Source: JACRAO01 sp964490895
GTDB lineage: Bacteria; Bdellovibrionota; UBA1018
Length of the DNA: 22,200 bases
Direction of reading: 5' to 3'
Assembly (NCBI GenBank): GCA_964490895.1
Contig: CAZBEI010000071.1
Coordinates: 1 to 22,200, forward strand
The notes under the pieces were generated by a model. The model was not told the origin of the DNA. It ran no database searches and saw only the letters and a program-made list of their open reading frames with translations. Shown piece after piece: positions 1 through 6,385 of the stretch. A program made the position numbers and the translations under genes. Position 1 is the first letter of the stretch. The number at the start of each line of letters is the position of its first letter.

Positions 1-218
1 TATCTTTTTTTATAAGTCCACCCCGGTGGTCACCCAAAAGCGGTCAGGGGACTCCGTTTTTACACCGAGCCTGAAGAATGAGGCTGAACAGTCACAAATT
101 AGGCTACTTTTTTAAAAACTTCTTCGCTCATCAAATCTAAAAACTGACAAATCCATTGTACTTCCGCCCTCTAAATAATCAATCAGGGTTTGAGAGTGTG
201 CCATTCCCCCACCACTCA
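1..218. other. Non-coding left edge with short inverted and direct repeats
   Basis: No convincing gene lies between the window edge and the stop of the cNMP-binding gene. Visible structure: CCACC/GGTGG arms at 18-22 and 25-29, two GGTCA copies at 28-32 and 42-46, and a weak 5-bp hairpin AGCCT/AGGCT at 68-72 and 81-85. The repeated GACCACC/GGTGG motifs resemble the non-coding ends of IS21-family elements as I remember them, but no transposase is in view. On the minus strand there is a 30-codon ATG ORF (204 down to 112) and, in another frame, an uninterrupted stretch ending EEVFKKVA; these could be scraps of decayed genes. No strong terminator is seen for the minus-strand genes entering from the right. 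Confidence 0.4.
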
Positions 219-746
219 CTACCCCCCCCTCACTTCAGCCACCAATGCATGGTAAAGGAGAGACAAATCTTCATTTGTTTTTTTAAGCCTACTCAGCACT
301 CCCTGGGCAATACGTCTGAGAATAGGCAACGCCCAATCTGGGTACTGTTTACAAAAGCGCTCAAAATCAGCTTGCTTTAAAATCAGACAATGGCACCTTG
401 TCTCTGCTTTGATTGTAGCCGAACGAGAATCAGACTCGAGCAATCCACCCTCGCCAAAAGGCACCGGGGGACTGCTTTCGAGCTCGACCACCTTATAAAG
501 CTCCCCTTCTACAGTAGCTTTATAAACACTGGCTTTTCCCTCGATCAAAAGAAATAACTCTGTGCCCCGCTCACCTTCGGAAATAATTTTTTCTCCAGAC
601 TCAAAAAAAAGCTCACCCATCAGAGCACTCAGTTCGGTAAGCGCGGTAGGATTTTCTTTGACGTCTGTAAAAAGATCTATTTTTTTTAAATACTCCACCC
701 AACCTTGCTCTATTTTAAGATCTGTTTTAAGCCGCAAGGGTTCCAT
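219..746 (-). CDS. Cyclic-nucleotide-binding domain protein
   Basis: A stand-alone CRP-type cNMP-binding beta-roll, probably a soluble sensor or regulatory subunit. Counting from the TTG 18 bases upstream, the core runs from about residue 50 to 140. Its phosphate-binding cassette reads FGEGGLLESDSRSAT, with the expected Glu (105) and Arg (114), so cAMP or cGMP binding is plausible. A helical tail follows (about 142-175). There is no helix-turn-helix, so it is not a full CRP-like transcription factor. I place the start at ATG 746 because AAGGA lies seven bases upstream; TTG 764 and ATG 752 are alternatives. The 5' end overlaps the K+ channel gene by 20 bases in another frame, implying translational coupling and suggesting that it senses cNMP for the channel. 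The gene ends in a G8 tract. Fold assignment is firm; ligand and partner are inferred. Confidence 0.85.
   Translation of the reverse strand: MEPLRLKTDLKIEQGWVEYLKKIDLFTDVKENPTALTELSALMGELFFESGEKIISEGERGTELFLLIEGKASVYKATVEGELYKVVELESSPPVPFGEGGLLESDSRSATIKAETRCHCLILKQADFERFCKQYPDWALPILRRIAQGVLSRLKKTNEDLSLLYHALVAEVRGG
222..229. repeat. C8/G8 homopolymer at the 3' end of the cNMP-binding gene
   Basis: Eight consecutive C on the plus strand, so eight G in the coding strand of the minus-strand gene. The tract encodes the last three residues (R-G-G) and directly precedes the TAG stop. One added G would bypass this TAG and the following TGA and read into the small ORF ending at 112. A change to 7 or 10 G would use another frame. 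Such tracts are slippage-prone in replication and in sequencing. Confidence 0.6.
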
Positions 747-1959
747 GCTCATTTCCTTTTTCAAAACGATTTTCTAAAACAATGGCCATAGATCCTTCTT
801 TGATTTGATATTGGGCGTCCGGATTCAAGACGGGGTGATTGCACTGGATTTTTTTGACTAATTTTAAATTCTGCACAAGGCGTTTGACATCTGGAGTTTT
901 TTGAGCTTGCCTCAGGGCTTTTTCTTTGATGGTCTGGCTATTTCCAGTATTTTCTAAAATCCCAATCACAACACAATGAGTGTGTCTTTCTTCGAATTCT
1001 TTTTTAAATTGTGTGTAACTTAAATCAAAAAGGTCTTCTGATATTTTAAGTGTATTAATTACCGTTGGAGTCTTTGGTGAGAGCAAATCAAAAATAATGT
1101 TTGTAATTCCCGTTCCTGCTGACGCATTTCCCAACAAAAGTCGATTGTATTCTTCGGTATAAATAATTTCGCTCACCATCGCCATTTTGAGATACTGGTC
1201 CATTTTGGGATCAAAAATTTCTGCCGCTACCAATGTCCCACGCGCAATGTGAGTCAACGTCATTGCAGTCATGATCGTTCTGGAATCAGCCTCAATCATA
1301 CTGGGAGCTTGATTTCCAGGTTGTGGAGTTTGATCTGCCAAAATGAGCACTTTGCGTGCTCTCTCGGGGGCCGCTCTTTTTAAAATAATTTCCTGAAAAT
1401 AATCCCCTGGCACCACTTGGATATCCCCAAGTCTGGGGTGCTCTCGAATGCCATCGATCTTATTTTGGGAAATATTGGCCACTAAAACAACCTGGCTTGC
1501 TTTTAATCCGGGATTAAAATCTAATATATTGATCAGTATTTCGTGGATGTCTTCTTTCCATCCACAGACTATAAAATGATGATTGAGACGATTGGTATCC
1601 ACAAGACCTCTCCTTTTCCTTAAAGCTTGTTCTAAAAAATAAGACGAAATTTTTGCAGTCAATACCCCAATGGCAGACACTCCTGAAACCATCAAAAACG
1701 AACTAAAAACCCGACCGAGCACAGTGATAGGATAGCGGTCTCCATAGCCCACTGTTAAAAAGGTCACAATCCCCCACCAAACGGCTTCGCTGTAGGAAGT
1801 AATATTGGCTCCAACGTCTTTTGATTCTGCCCAATAGACAAGCCAAGAAATTCCGAGCCAAGAGGTCAGCAAAAAAAACACCACTACCGTCATTAAGTTG
1901 ACACGCAAAAACCGAATCCATTTTTTAACAAGCTGCTCCCTGGGGTTAAATACATCCAT
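727..1959 (-). CDS. Two-TM potassium channel with RCK (TrkA-N/TrkA-C) domains
   Basis: An inner-membrane K+ channel of the Kch/MthK type (410 aa). A first membrane helix spans about 22-44, the pore helix about 57-68, and the selectivity filter TVGYGD 69-74; the second membrane helix spans about 80-108. A cytoplasmic RCK_N domain begins at about 127 (HHFIVCGWKEDIHEIL, replacing the classic GxGxxG with a CGW motif as in many Kch homologues). A TrkA-C-like region ends near 400. In this family the RCK ring gates the pore in response to Ca2+, nucleotides or other ligands; the ligand here cannot be read. Start is the ATG preceded immediately by AGAGGA, unusually close for a Shine-Dalgarno. It lies 34 bases after the propeller gene and overlaps the cNMP-binding gene, so the three probably form one transcript. 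Confidence 0.9.
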   Translation of the reverse strand: MDVFNPREQLVKKWIRFLRVNLMTVVVFFLLTSWLGISWLVYWAESKDVGANITSYSEAVWWGIVTFLTVGYGDRYPITVLGRVFSSFLMVSGVSAIGVLTAKISSYFLEQALRKRRGLVDTNRLNHHFIVCGWKEDIHEILINILDFNPGLKASQVVLVANISQNKIDGIREHPRLGDIQVVPGDYFQEIILKRAAPERARKVLILADQTPQPGNQAPSMIEADSRTIMTAMTLTHIARGTLVAAEIFDPKMDQYLKMAMVSEIIYTEEYNRLLLGNASAGTGITNIIFDLLSPKTPTVINTLKISEDLFDLSYTQFKKEFEERHTHCVVIGILENTGNSQTIKEKALRQAQKTPDVKRLVQNLKLVKKIQCNHPVLNPDAQYQIKEGSMAIVLENRFEKGNEHGTLAA

Positions 1960-1993
1960 TCCTCTTGAGTATCGGGTAGTTTTAGCTGATAGA

Positions 1994-3298
1994 TTAAGGT
2001 TTTATGTGAGGAGGCTCAATAGAAAGGAGTAATTCTGTTCCTATTTTTTTCTTTGCTCGCAGGATCAGAGAGTTTTCGACAGTTCCTAAAATTTCGTTGA
2101 TCCTAAAAGTGTGATTCACGTCTGATCCAGGATTAAAATGCCAAAGTTCATCTCCTGTTTTTGGGTTGAGCGCATAAAGCCCTGTTTCCGAATGATAATG
2201 GGAGAATTTATCAAATTGGGAAGCACTCACATAGAGCACTCCATCAATTTCTTTTGCAATAAATTCAGAGATAGGGTCAGGCTCATTTGACTTTATAAAA
2301 AAATTTTTACTCCATATTATTTCCCCATTCGCAAGCTTTAAAGCATGGAAACTTTTTCTCACTTCGTCATAGACATAAACTTGTTCATTGCTGGCTGCCA
2401 ATAATTTTCCGTAGACATTCCATACTTCATCGCCTGTGCTCTGCCTATAAACATGGGTCATGTACTGGCGCATTCCAAGCCTCTGCTCTCCCACTAATAT
2501 CCCAACTAGAGCTAGGTCATTAACGCACTCCACGCTTGTCATAGAATTGATTTGAGTCTTTTGCCAAATTATTTTTCCGCTTGAGTCAAACACATAAAGG
2601 CTATTTCGTTCATCAAACTTACTTGTTCTCCAATTAAACTGACCCGCCATAAAAATTTCGCTACTCTGAGAAATTGCAAGAGGTTGATTTACAAAATGAG
2701 CTCCGTCTTTGAGCTCCAGATGAACTGGATTTTCAATTCTTTGTAGTTCAGGATTAATCCATGCGATTTCAGCGCCTTCATCAAAACTAACACTCACAAT
2801 AAATGCTTGATGGTCCTGACTTTGAATCAAACGATAACTTGGAGCAGATCGATCTTTTTTTGGAACCTGAGCACGCCAAAGGATTTGGCCAGAATGAGGA
2901 CTAATAGAAACCACCTCTGCAGCAGATGGGTGGTTTTCAAAAGCTTCGCTCAGTGATTGTGTTAGAACTAAAATAGAATCTTTGCCTAAAACAACAAGAT
3001 CGCGCGTAGTAGAGCCTGGCAAAACTAACTCCCACTTTCTTTGACCTCCACCAAAACTAGAGACCTTACTCCATTCTTTTTCAACAACACCACTTTTATT
3101 TTTAACTCCTATTGTAGTTGGAACAATCACATCTCCACTTAATAGTATTTCACACTGACCCAAACGAAACGATCGTGGTTTTTCCTCGTAAAACTGAACC
3201 TGCCAGTTTATCTTTCCCTCCGGAGTGGCTGCAAAAGAAGGGGCATAAAATAAGCATAAAAGAAACAGTGCTTTATGATAATAATAGGGTATTTTCAA
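1994..3298 (-). CDS. Exported PQQ-like beta-propeller protein
   Basis: 434 aa. A signal peptide covers about residues 1-23 (hydrophobic LFLLCLFYAPSFA, likely cleavage after SFA). The rest carries repeated propeller blades with the PQQ-repeat signature (Gly-x-x-x-Trp preceded by Thr/Ser-Gly or Asn-Gly): SGQILW (136-141), SGKIIW (240-245), TGDEVW (288-293), NGEIIW (324-329), TGDELW (381-386). It resembles the BamB/PQQ_2 fold: a periplasmic or outer-membrane-associated scaffold rather than a proven dehydrogenase, since no quinoprotein active-site residues are recognisable. There is no lipobox. The reading frame can only begin at TTG 3298; the frame is closed upstream by TAA and no ATG occurs for many codons. 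No Shine-Dalgarno is visible and the start sits in the loop of a 14-bp hairpin. It is first in a likely operon with the K+ channel and cNMP-binding genes. Confidence 0.8.
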   Translation of the reverse strand: MKIPYYYHKALFLLCLFYAPSFAATPEGKINWQVQFYEEKPRSFRLGQCEILLSGDVIVPTTIGVKNKSGVVEKEWSKVSSFGGGQRKWELVLPGSTTRDLVVLGKDSILVLTQSLSEAFENHPSAAEVVSISPHSGQILWRAQVPKKDRSAPSYRLIQSQDHQAFIVSVSFDEGAEIAWINPELQRIENPVHLELKDGAHFVNQPLAISQSSEIFMAGQFNWRTSKFDERNSLYVFDSSGKIIWQKTQINSMTSVECVNDLALVGILVGEQRLGMRQYMTHVYRQSTGDEVWNVYGKLLAASNEQVYVYDEVRKSFHALKLANGEIIWSKNFFIKSNEPDPISEFIAKEIDGVLYVSASQFDKFSHYHSETGLYALNPKTGDELWHFNPGSDVNHTFRINEILGTVENSLILRAKKKIGTELLLSIEPPHIKP

Positions 3299-3318
3299 TT
3301 TTAAATTATTATCATAAA
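3272..3318 (-). promoter_or_regulatory. 14-bp perfect inverted repeat enclosing the TTG start codon
   Basis: TTTATGATAATAAT at 3272-3285 is the exact reverse complement of 3305-3318, with a 19-base spacer. In the minus-strand mRNA the 5' leader would pair with codons 5-9 of the propeller gene (Tyr-Tyr-Tyr-His-Lys), leaving the TTG start (3296-3298) in the loop. The stem is almost all A-U, so it could melt with temperature. It has no trailing T-run, so it does not look like a terminator for the upstream pnt operon. Regulatory role is inference. Confidence 0.6.
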
Positions 3319-3347
3319 ATTATTTAATATAAAACAACAAATGTGAT

Positions 3348-4790
3348 CTAGCCACTGCTACTGAGCGCAGAGAGCAGGTTTTCGCAAACCACCTTTGCAT
3401 CTCCAAAAATAAGTGAGCAATTGTCATGATAAAACAAGGCGTTATCCACTCCAGCATACCCGGGTTTCATCGAACGTTTGATCATATAAACTTGTTTTGC
3501 CTTATAGGCATCTAAAATAGGCATCCCAAAAAGGGGGCTTGTTTTATCTGTTTTTGCTGCTGGATTGACGACATCATTTGCACCAATCACCAAGGCCACA
3601 TCAGTTGTGGAGAACTCAGAATTGATCTCGTCCATTTCAAATACAGCATCATAGGGGATTTCAGCTTCAGCCAATAAGACATTCATGTGGCCTGGCATCC
3701 GACCTGCAACAGGATGGATAGCAAATTTAAAATCCACGCCCTTTGCCTTCAAAAATAAAAAGAGCTCTTTGAGGGAATGCTGCGCTTGAGCCACTGCCAT
3801 GCCGTAGCCTGGAACAATGATCACCTTACTAGAATTTTCTAATACAAAAGCCGCGTCTTCGGCTGAGACTGATTTGATTCCCTTTTGAAGCGCTTGAGCA
3901 AGTTCTGAATGGCCTGCGTTCTCACCTCCAAATCCTCCTAAAATGACACTGAAAAAAGATCGGTTCATCGCGCGACACATGATGTAAGACAAAATAGCCC
4001 CGCTGCTCCCGACAAGAGCTCCTGTCGTAATCAGTAAATTATTTTCTAACGTAAAACCAGTGGCCGCGGCAGCCCAGCCCGAATAGGAATTGAGCATCGA
4101 AACAACAACAGGCATGTCTGCCCCACCGATGGGTAAAATAAGTAAAAATCCAAGCACAAATGCAATGGCTGTAGCAACCCCAAATGAAAATATGCCGTGA
4201 TATAAAATAAATGTGATAGAAAAACCAAGCATGACTAAGCCTAGGATTAAATTTAATAGATGCTGACCTCTAAAAACTAAAGGATTGGAGCTAAGCAGGG
4301 CCTGAAGCTTACCGAAAGCTATGAGTGAGCCTGTAAAGGTAACGGCCCCAATAACACTGCCCGTCACAAGCTCAATAAATAAAACCGTATTTCCATGGTC
4401 TTGGTGCATAAAATAAGTGCCAAGAGAGACCAGTACAGAAGACAAGCCCACAAAACTGTGGAGTGCAGCCACCAGCTGAGGCATGTTGGTCATTTGGATT
4501 TTTAGAGCAATTGTAATCCCAATGACAGCCCCTCCCAGCAAACCGGCAATAATCCACTGATAGGATTTTACTTCGGGGTGAGCCAATGTAGCAAGGATCG
4601 CCAGAGCCATCCCAGCCATTGCAAAAAAATTACCACGCACTGCGGTTTTTGGAGAGCTTAAGCCCTTGAGTCCAAAAATAAATAAAATGGTTGCAATGAG
4701 GTAAACGCTTGCAAAAAAATCGGGCCCAAAAAAATGAGACCAAGAAAAATTAGACCAAGAAAAATTAGAACGGACTAGAAAACTCTGCAT
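3348..4790 (-). CDS. pntB: NAD(P) transhydrogenase subunit beta (PntB)
   Basis: The beta subunit of proton-translocating transhydrogenase. In the inner membrane it couples the proton gradient to hydride transfer from NADH to NADP+, supplying NADPH. About 480 aa, family-typical apart from an extended N-terminus. The membrane domain (about 25-285) includes HSFVGL with the conserved channel His (111) and the very conserved stretch IGGADMPVVVSMLNSYSGWAAA (221-242). The C-terminal NADP(H)-binding Rossmann-like domain has PGYGMAVAQAQ (327-337), HPVAGRMPGHMN (359-370) and GANDVVNPAA (403-412). The first 20 or so residues contain NFSWS twice, encoded by a 15-bp tandem repeat absent from the E. coli protein. 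The start lies one base after the stop of pntAB. Third gene of the operon. Confidence 0.97.
   Translation of the reverse strand: MQSFLVRSNFSWSNFSWSHFFGPDFFASVYLIATILFIFGLKGLSSPKTAVRGNFFAMAGMALAILATLAHPEVKSYQWIIAGLLGGAVIGITIALKIQMTNMPQLVAALHSFVGLSSVLVSLGTYFMHQDHGNTVLFIELVTGSVIGAVTFTGSLIAFGKLQALLSSNPLVFRGQHLLNLILGLVMLGFSITFILYHGIFSFGVATAIAFVLGFLLILPIGGADMPVVVSMLNSYSGWAAAATGFTLENNLLITTGALVGSSGAILSYIMCRAMNRSFFSVILGGFGGENAGHSELAQALQKGIKSVSAEDAAFVLENSSKVIIVPGYGMAVAQAQHSLKELFLFLKAKGVDFKFAIHPVAGRMPGHMNVLLAEAEIPYDAVFEMDEINSEFSTTDVALVIGANDVVNPAAKTDKTSPLFGMPILDAYKAKQVYMIKRSMKPGYAGVDNALFYHDNCSLIFGDAKVVCENLLSALSSSG
4737..4766. repeat. 15-bp in-frame tandem repeat at the 5' end of pntB
   Basis: Two perfect copies of AGACCAAGAAAAATT (4737-4751 and 4752-4766), followed by the start of a third (AGAA). 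On the coding strand each unit gives one copy of NFSWS, so copy-number change would keep the frame and only lengthen or shorten the region before the first membrane helix. Confidence 0.85.
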
Positions 4791-4791
4791 T

Positions 4792-5070
4792 TTATTTTTT
4801 CTTTCTAAACATCACGAGCATCCGGTTGGTGACCACAAATCCACCAAAAATATTGATCGAAGCCAAAAACACTGCAAAAAATCCGATCACAGAGTTTCCT
4901 GGCGTAGAATCTCCTGCAATCAGGATAGCCCCAACCACTACAATGGCACTGATGGCATTGGTCACAGCCATGAGCGGTGTATGAAGTGCCGGAGTCACGC
5001 CCCAAATGACATGGTAGCCTACAAAACAAGAGAGGACAAAAACATAAACTCCAAGTAATGTGGGACTCAT
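4792..5070 (-). CDS. pntAB: NAD(P) transhydrogenase subunit alpha part 2 (membrane part, PntAB)
   Basis: A 92-aa inner-membrane protein corresponding to the C-terminal membrane part of E. coli PntA, encoded separately as in Rhodospirillum rubrum. Three hydrophobic helices are visible: about 5-22, 35-50 and 58-85. The conserved block TPALHTPLMAVTNAISAIVVVGA is present near residues 26-48, and the chain ends in a basic tail (FRKKK). Its ATG overlaps the TGA of pntAA by four bases (ATGA) and its stop lies one base before the ATG of pntB, so the three subunits are almost certainly translationally coupled. It forms, with PntB, the proton channel domain. The split arrangement is a known family variant, not a broken gene. 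Confidence 0.95.
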   Translation of the reverse strand: MSPTLLGVYVFVLSCFVGYHVIWGVTPALHTPLMAVTNAISAIVVVGAILIAGDSTPGNSVIGFFAVFLASINIFGGFVVTNRMLVMFRKKK

Positions 5071-6182
5071 TTTTTTAAGGCCACCTTTCCCTCATGAGTG
5101 GCAAGAGAAGTTGCCAGAATTTCGTCTTGTAAATTGAGATCAATCATTGCTTTTCCGTCTTTTAATTTCACAAGCAAACTCAATAAGTGGAACAGATTTT
5201 TCGAGTAAAAAAGACTGGCATCGCAGGCCAAAAGTGCAGGCAAGTTTTTAATCCCAACGAGAGTGACACCGTTTTTGACAACCGTTTTGCCTATTTCCGT
5301 GAGGGCACAATTGCCCCCTGTGATTGCGGCCATGTCGACTATCACAGATCCCAGACGCATGCCTCGCACCACATCTTCAGTAATTAAGAGGGGGGCTTTT
5401 TTTCCAGGCACACTTGCTGTAGATATAATGATGTCGGATTGTTTGAGTTTTTGGGCAAGCGCTTCTTGTAATTTTGCCCGAGACACGGTGGAGAGCTCTT
5501 TGGCATACCCGCCCGCTCCAGCGCCTTTTTCTTCGAGAGCGACTTCAAAAAATTTTCCGCCAAGCGATTGCACCTGCTCTTTGACTTCAGGGCGAACATC
5601 ATAGGCTTCTACAATTGCTCCTAGTTTTTTTGCAGTAGCAATGGCTTGAAGCCCAGCCACCCCTACTCCTAAAATAAAAACCTTGGCCGCTTTTACGCTC
5701 CCGGCAGAGGTCATCATCATAGGAAAAAACCGTTTATAATGATATGCCGCCTCTAAAACAGCTCGGTAGCCAGCTAGCCCAGCCTGCGAAGAAAGCGCGT
5801 CCATGCTTTGAGCTCTAGAAATGCGGGGGACGAGCTCCATGGCAAAACTAGTCACTCCACTTTGCGCGAGTTTGTCTATTACTTCGACATTGTGGTAAGG
5901 CTCCAGGAAAGAAATCAGCGCAGCCCCCTTTTTCATCCAAGAGATTTCACCGAGTGTTGGGGGGGTTACTTTCAAAATAAGATCTCCCTGAAAAGCGCCC
6001 TCAGTGTCTTTGAGGGTGCATCCTTCACGCACATAATCTTCGTCGCTAAAGCCAGCTTTTATAGCGGCTCCCTTCTCGATAGAGACATTTAAACCAAGTT
6101 TGATGTATTTTTTGACAAGATCCGGCGTGATGGCTACCCGCGTCTCGTCATCTCTGGTTTCTTTGGGGATGGAGAGGTGCAT
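5067..6182 (-). CDS. pntAA: NAD(P) transhydrogenase subunit alpha part 1 (NAD-binding, PntAA)
   Basis: 371-aa soluble NAD(H)-binding subunit (domain I) of transhydrogenase, of the alanine dehydrogenase/PntA fold. The N-terminus IPKETRDDETRVAITPD is classical. The RQD loop that contacts the NADP domain is intact in SRAQSMDALSSQAG (122-135). The dinucleotide-binding Gly motif is ILGVGVAGLQA (170-180), followed by YDVRPEVKEQVQSLGG (194-209). IVDMAAITGGNC (281-292) is also diagnostic. The family is distinguished from alanine dehydrogenase by this RQD loop and by the downstream membrane subunits. First gene of the pnt operon. The ATG has only a weak AAGA-type ribosome site. The operon is divergent from the HipA-family gene across a 203-base gap. 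Confidence 0.96.
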   Translation of the reverse strand: MHLSIPKETRDDETRVAITPDLVKKYIKLGLNVSIEKGAAIKAGFSDEDYVREGCTLKDTEGAFQGDLILKVTPPTLGEISWMKKGAALISFLEPYHNVEVIDKLAQSGVTSFAMELVPRISRAQSMDALSSQAGLAGYRAVLEAAYHYKRFFPMMMTSAGSVKAAKVFILGVGVAGLQAIATAKKLGAIVEAYDVRPEVKEQVQSLGGKFFEVALEEKGAGAGGYAKELSTVSRAKLQEALAQKLKQSDIIISTASVPGKKAPLLITEDVVRGMRLGSVIVDMAAITGGNCALTEIGKTVVKNGVTLVGIKNLPALLACDASLFYSKNLFHLLSLLVKLKDGKAMIDLNLQDEILATSLATHEGKVALKK

Positions 6183-6283
6183 ACAAAGATCTTAGCATAA
6201 AGCTCACTTCTCATTGAAGTTATAAAATGACCTATTCTTTTTGTACACGCTCTCGTTGGCCTAAATAGTTTTGTTTATATTAT

Positions 6284-6370
6284 GTTTCATATTATGTTAT
6301 ACATTAAGCATAACAACATGAAATTATTAATACTTTTTTGTTCTTTATTTGTTTCATATTTTGTTTCATA
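6284..6370 (+). promoter_or_regulatory. Repeat-rich control region upstream of the HipA-family gene
   Basis: A very AT-rich stretch with three direct copies of GTTTCATA (6284-6291, 6351-6358, 6363-6370) and an imperfect palindrome TGTTATAC-ATTAA-GCATAACA (6295-6315, 7 of 8 positions symmetric). A possible promoter (TTGGCC 6256-6261, TATTAT 6278-6283, 16 bases apart) lies just before, so the palindrome would fall near the transcription start, a usual place for an autorepressor. The encoded protein has its own HTH, making autoregulation plausible. Confidence 0.45.
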
Positions 6371-6385
6371 ATGGGATTAATGGCA

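Noticed and set aside
112..204. Small minus-strand ORF of 30 codons with a G-rich ribosome-site-like stretch just before the ATG.
   Set aside because: Too short and without a recognisable domain; its middle faintly resembles DUF433 but the rest does not. Kept only as part of the G8-tract observation.
3272..3318. Terminator for the pnt operon.
   Set aside because: The stem is A-U rich, has no trailing U-run, and extends into the coding region of the next gene, so a translational role fits better.
4792..6182. Frameshift or broken pntA gene.
   Set aside because: The two-part alpha subunit is a known natural arrangement, with an ATGA junction and intact motifs in both parts.
6338..6385. Extended N-terminus of the HipA-family protein (MFFICFIFCFIMGLMA) as a signal or membrane anchor.
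   Set aside because: It would begin with TTG in the repeat-rich promoter region without a ribosome site, and a cytoplasmic kinase with a DNA-binding head should not have a membrane leader.
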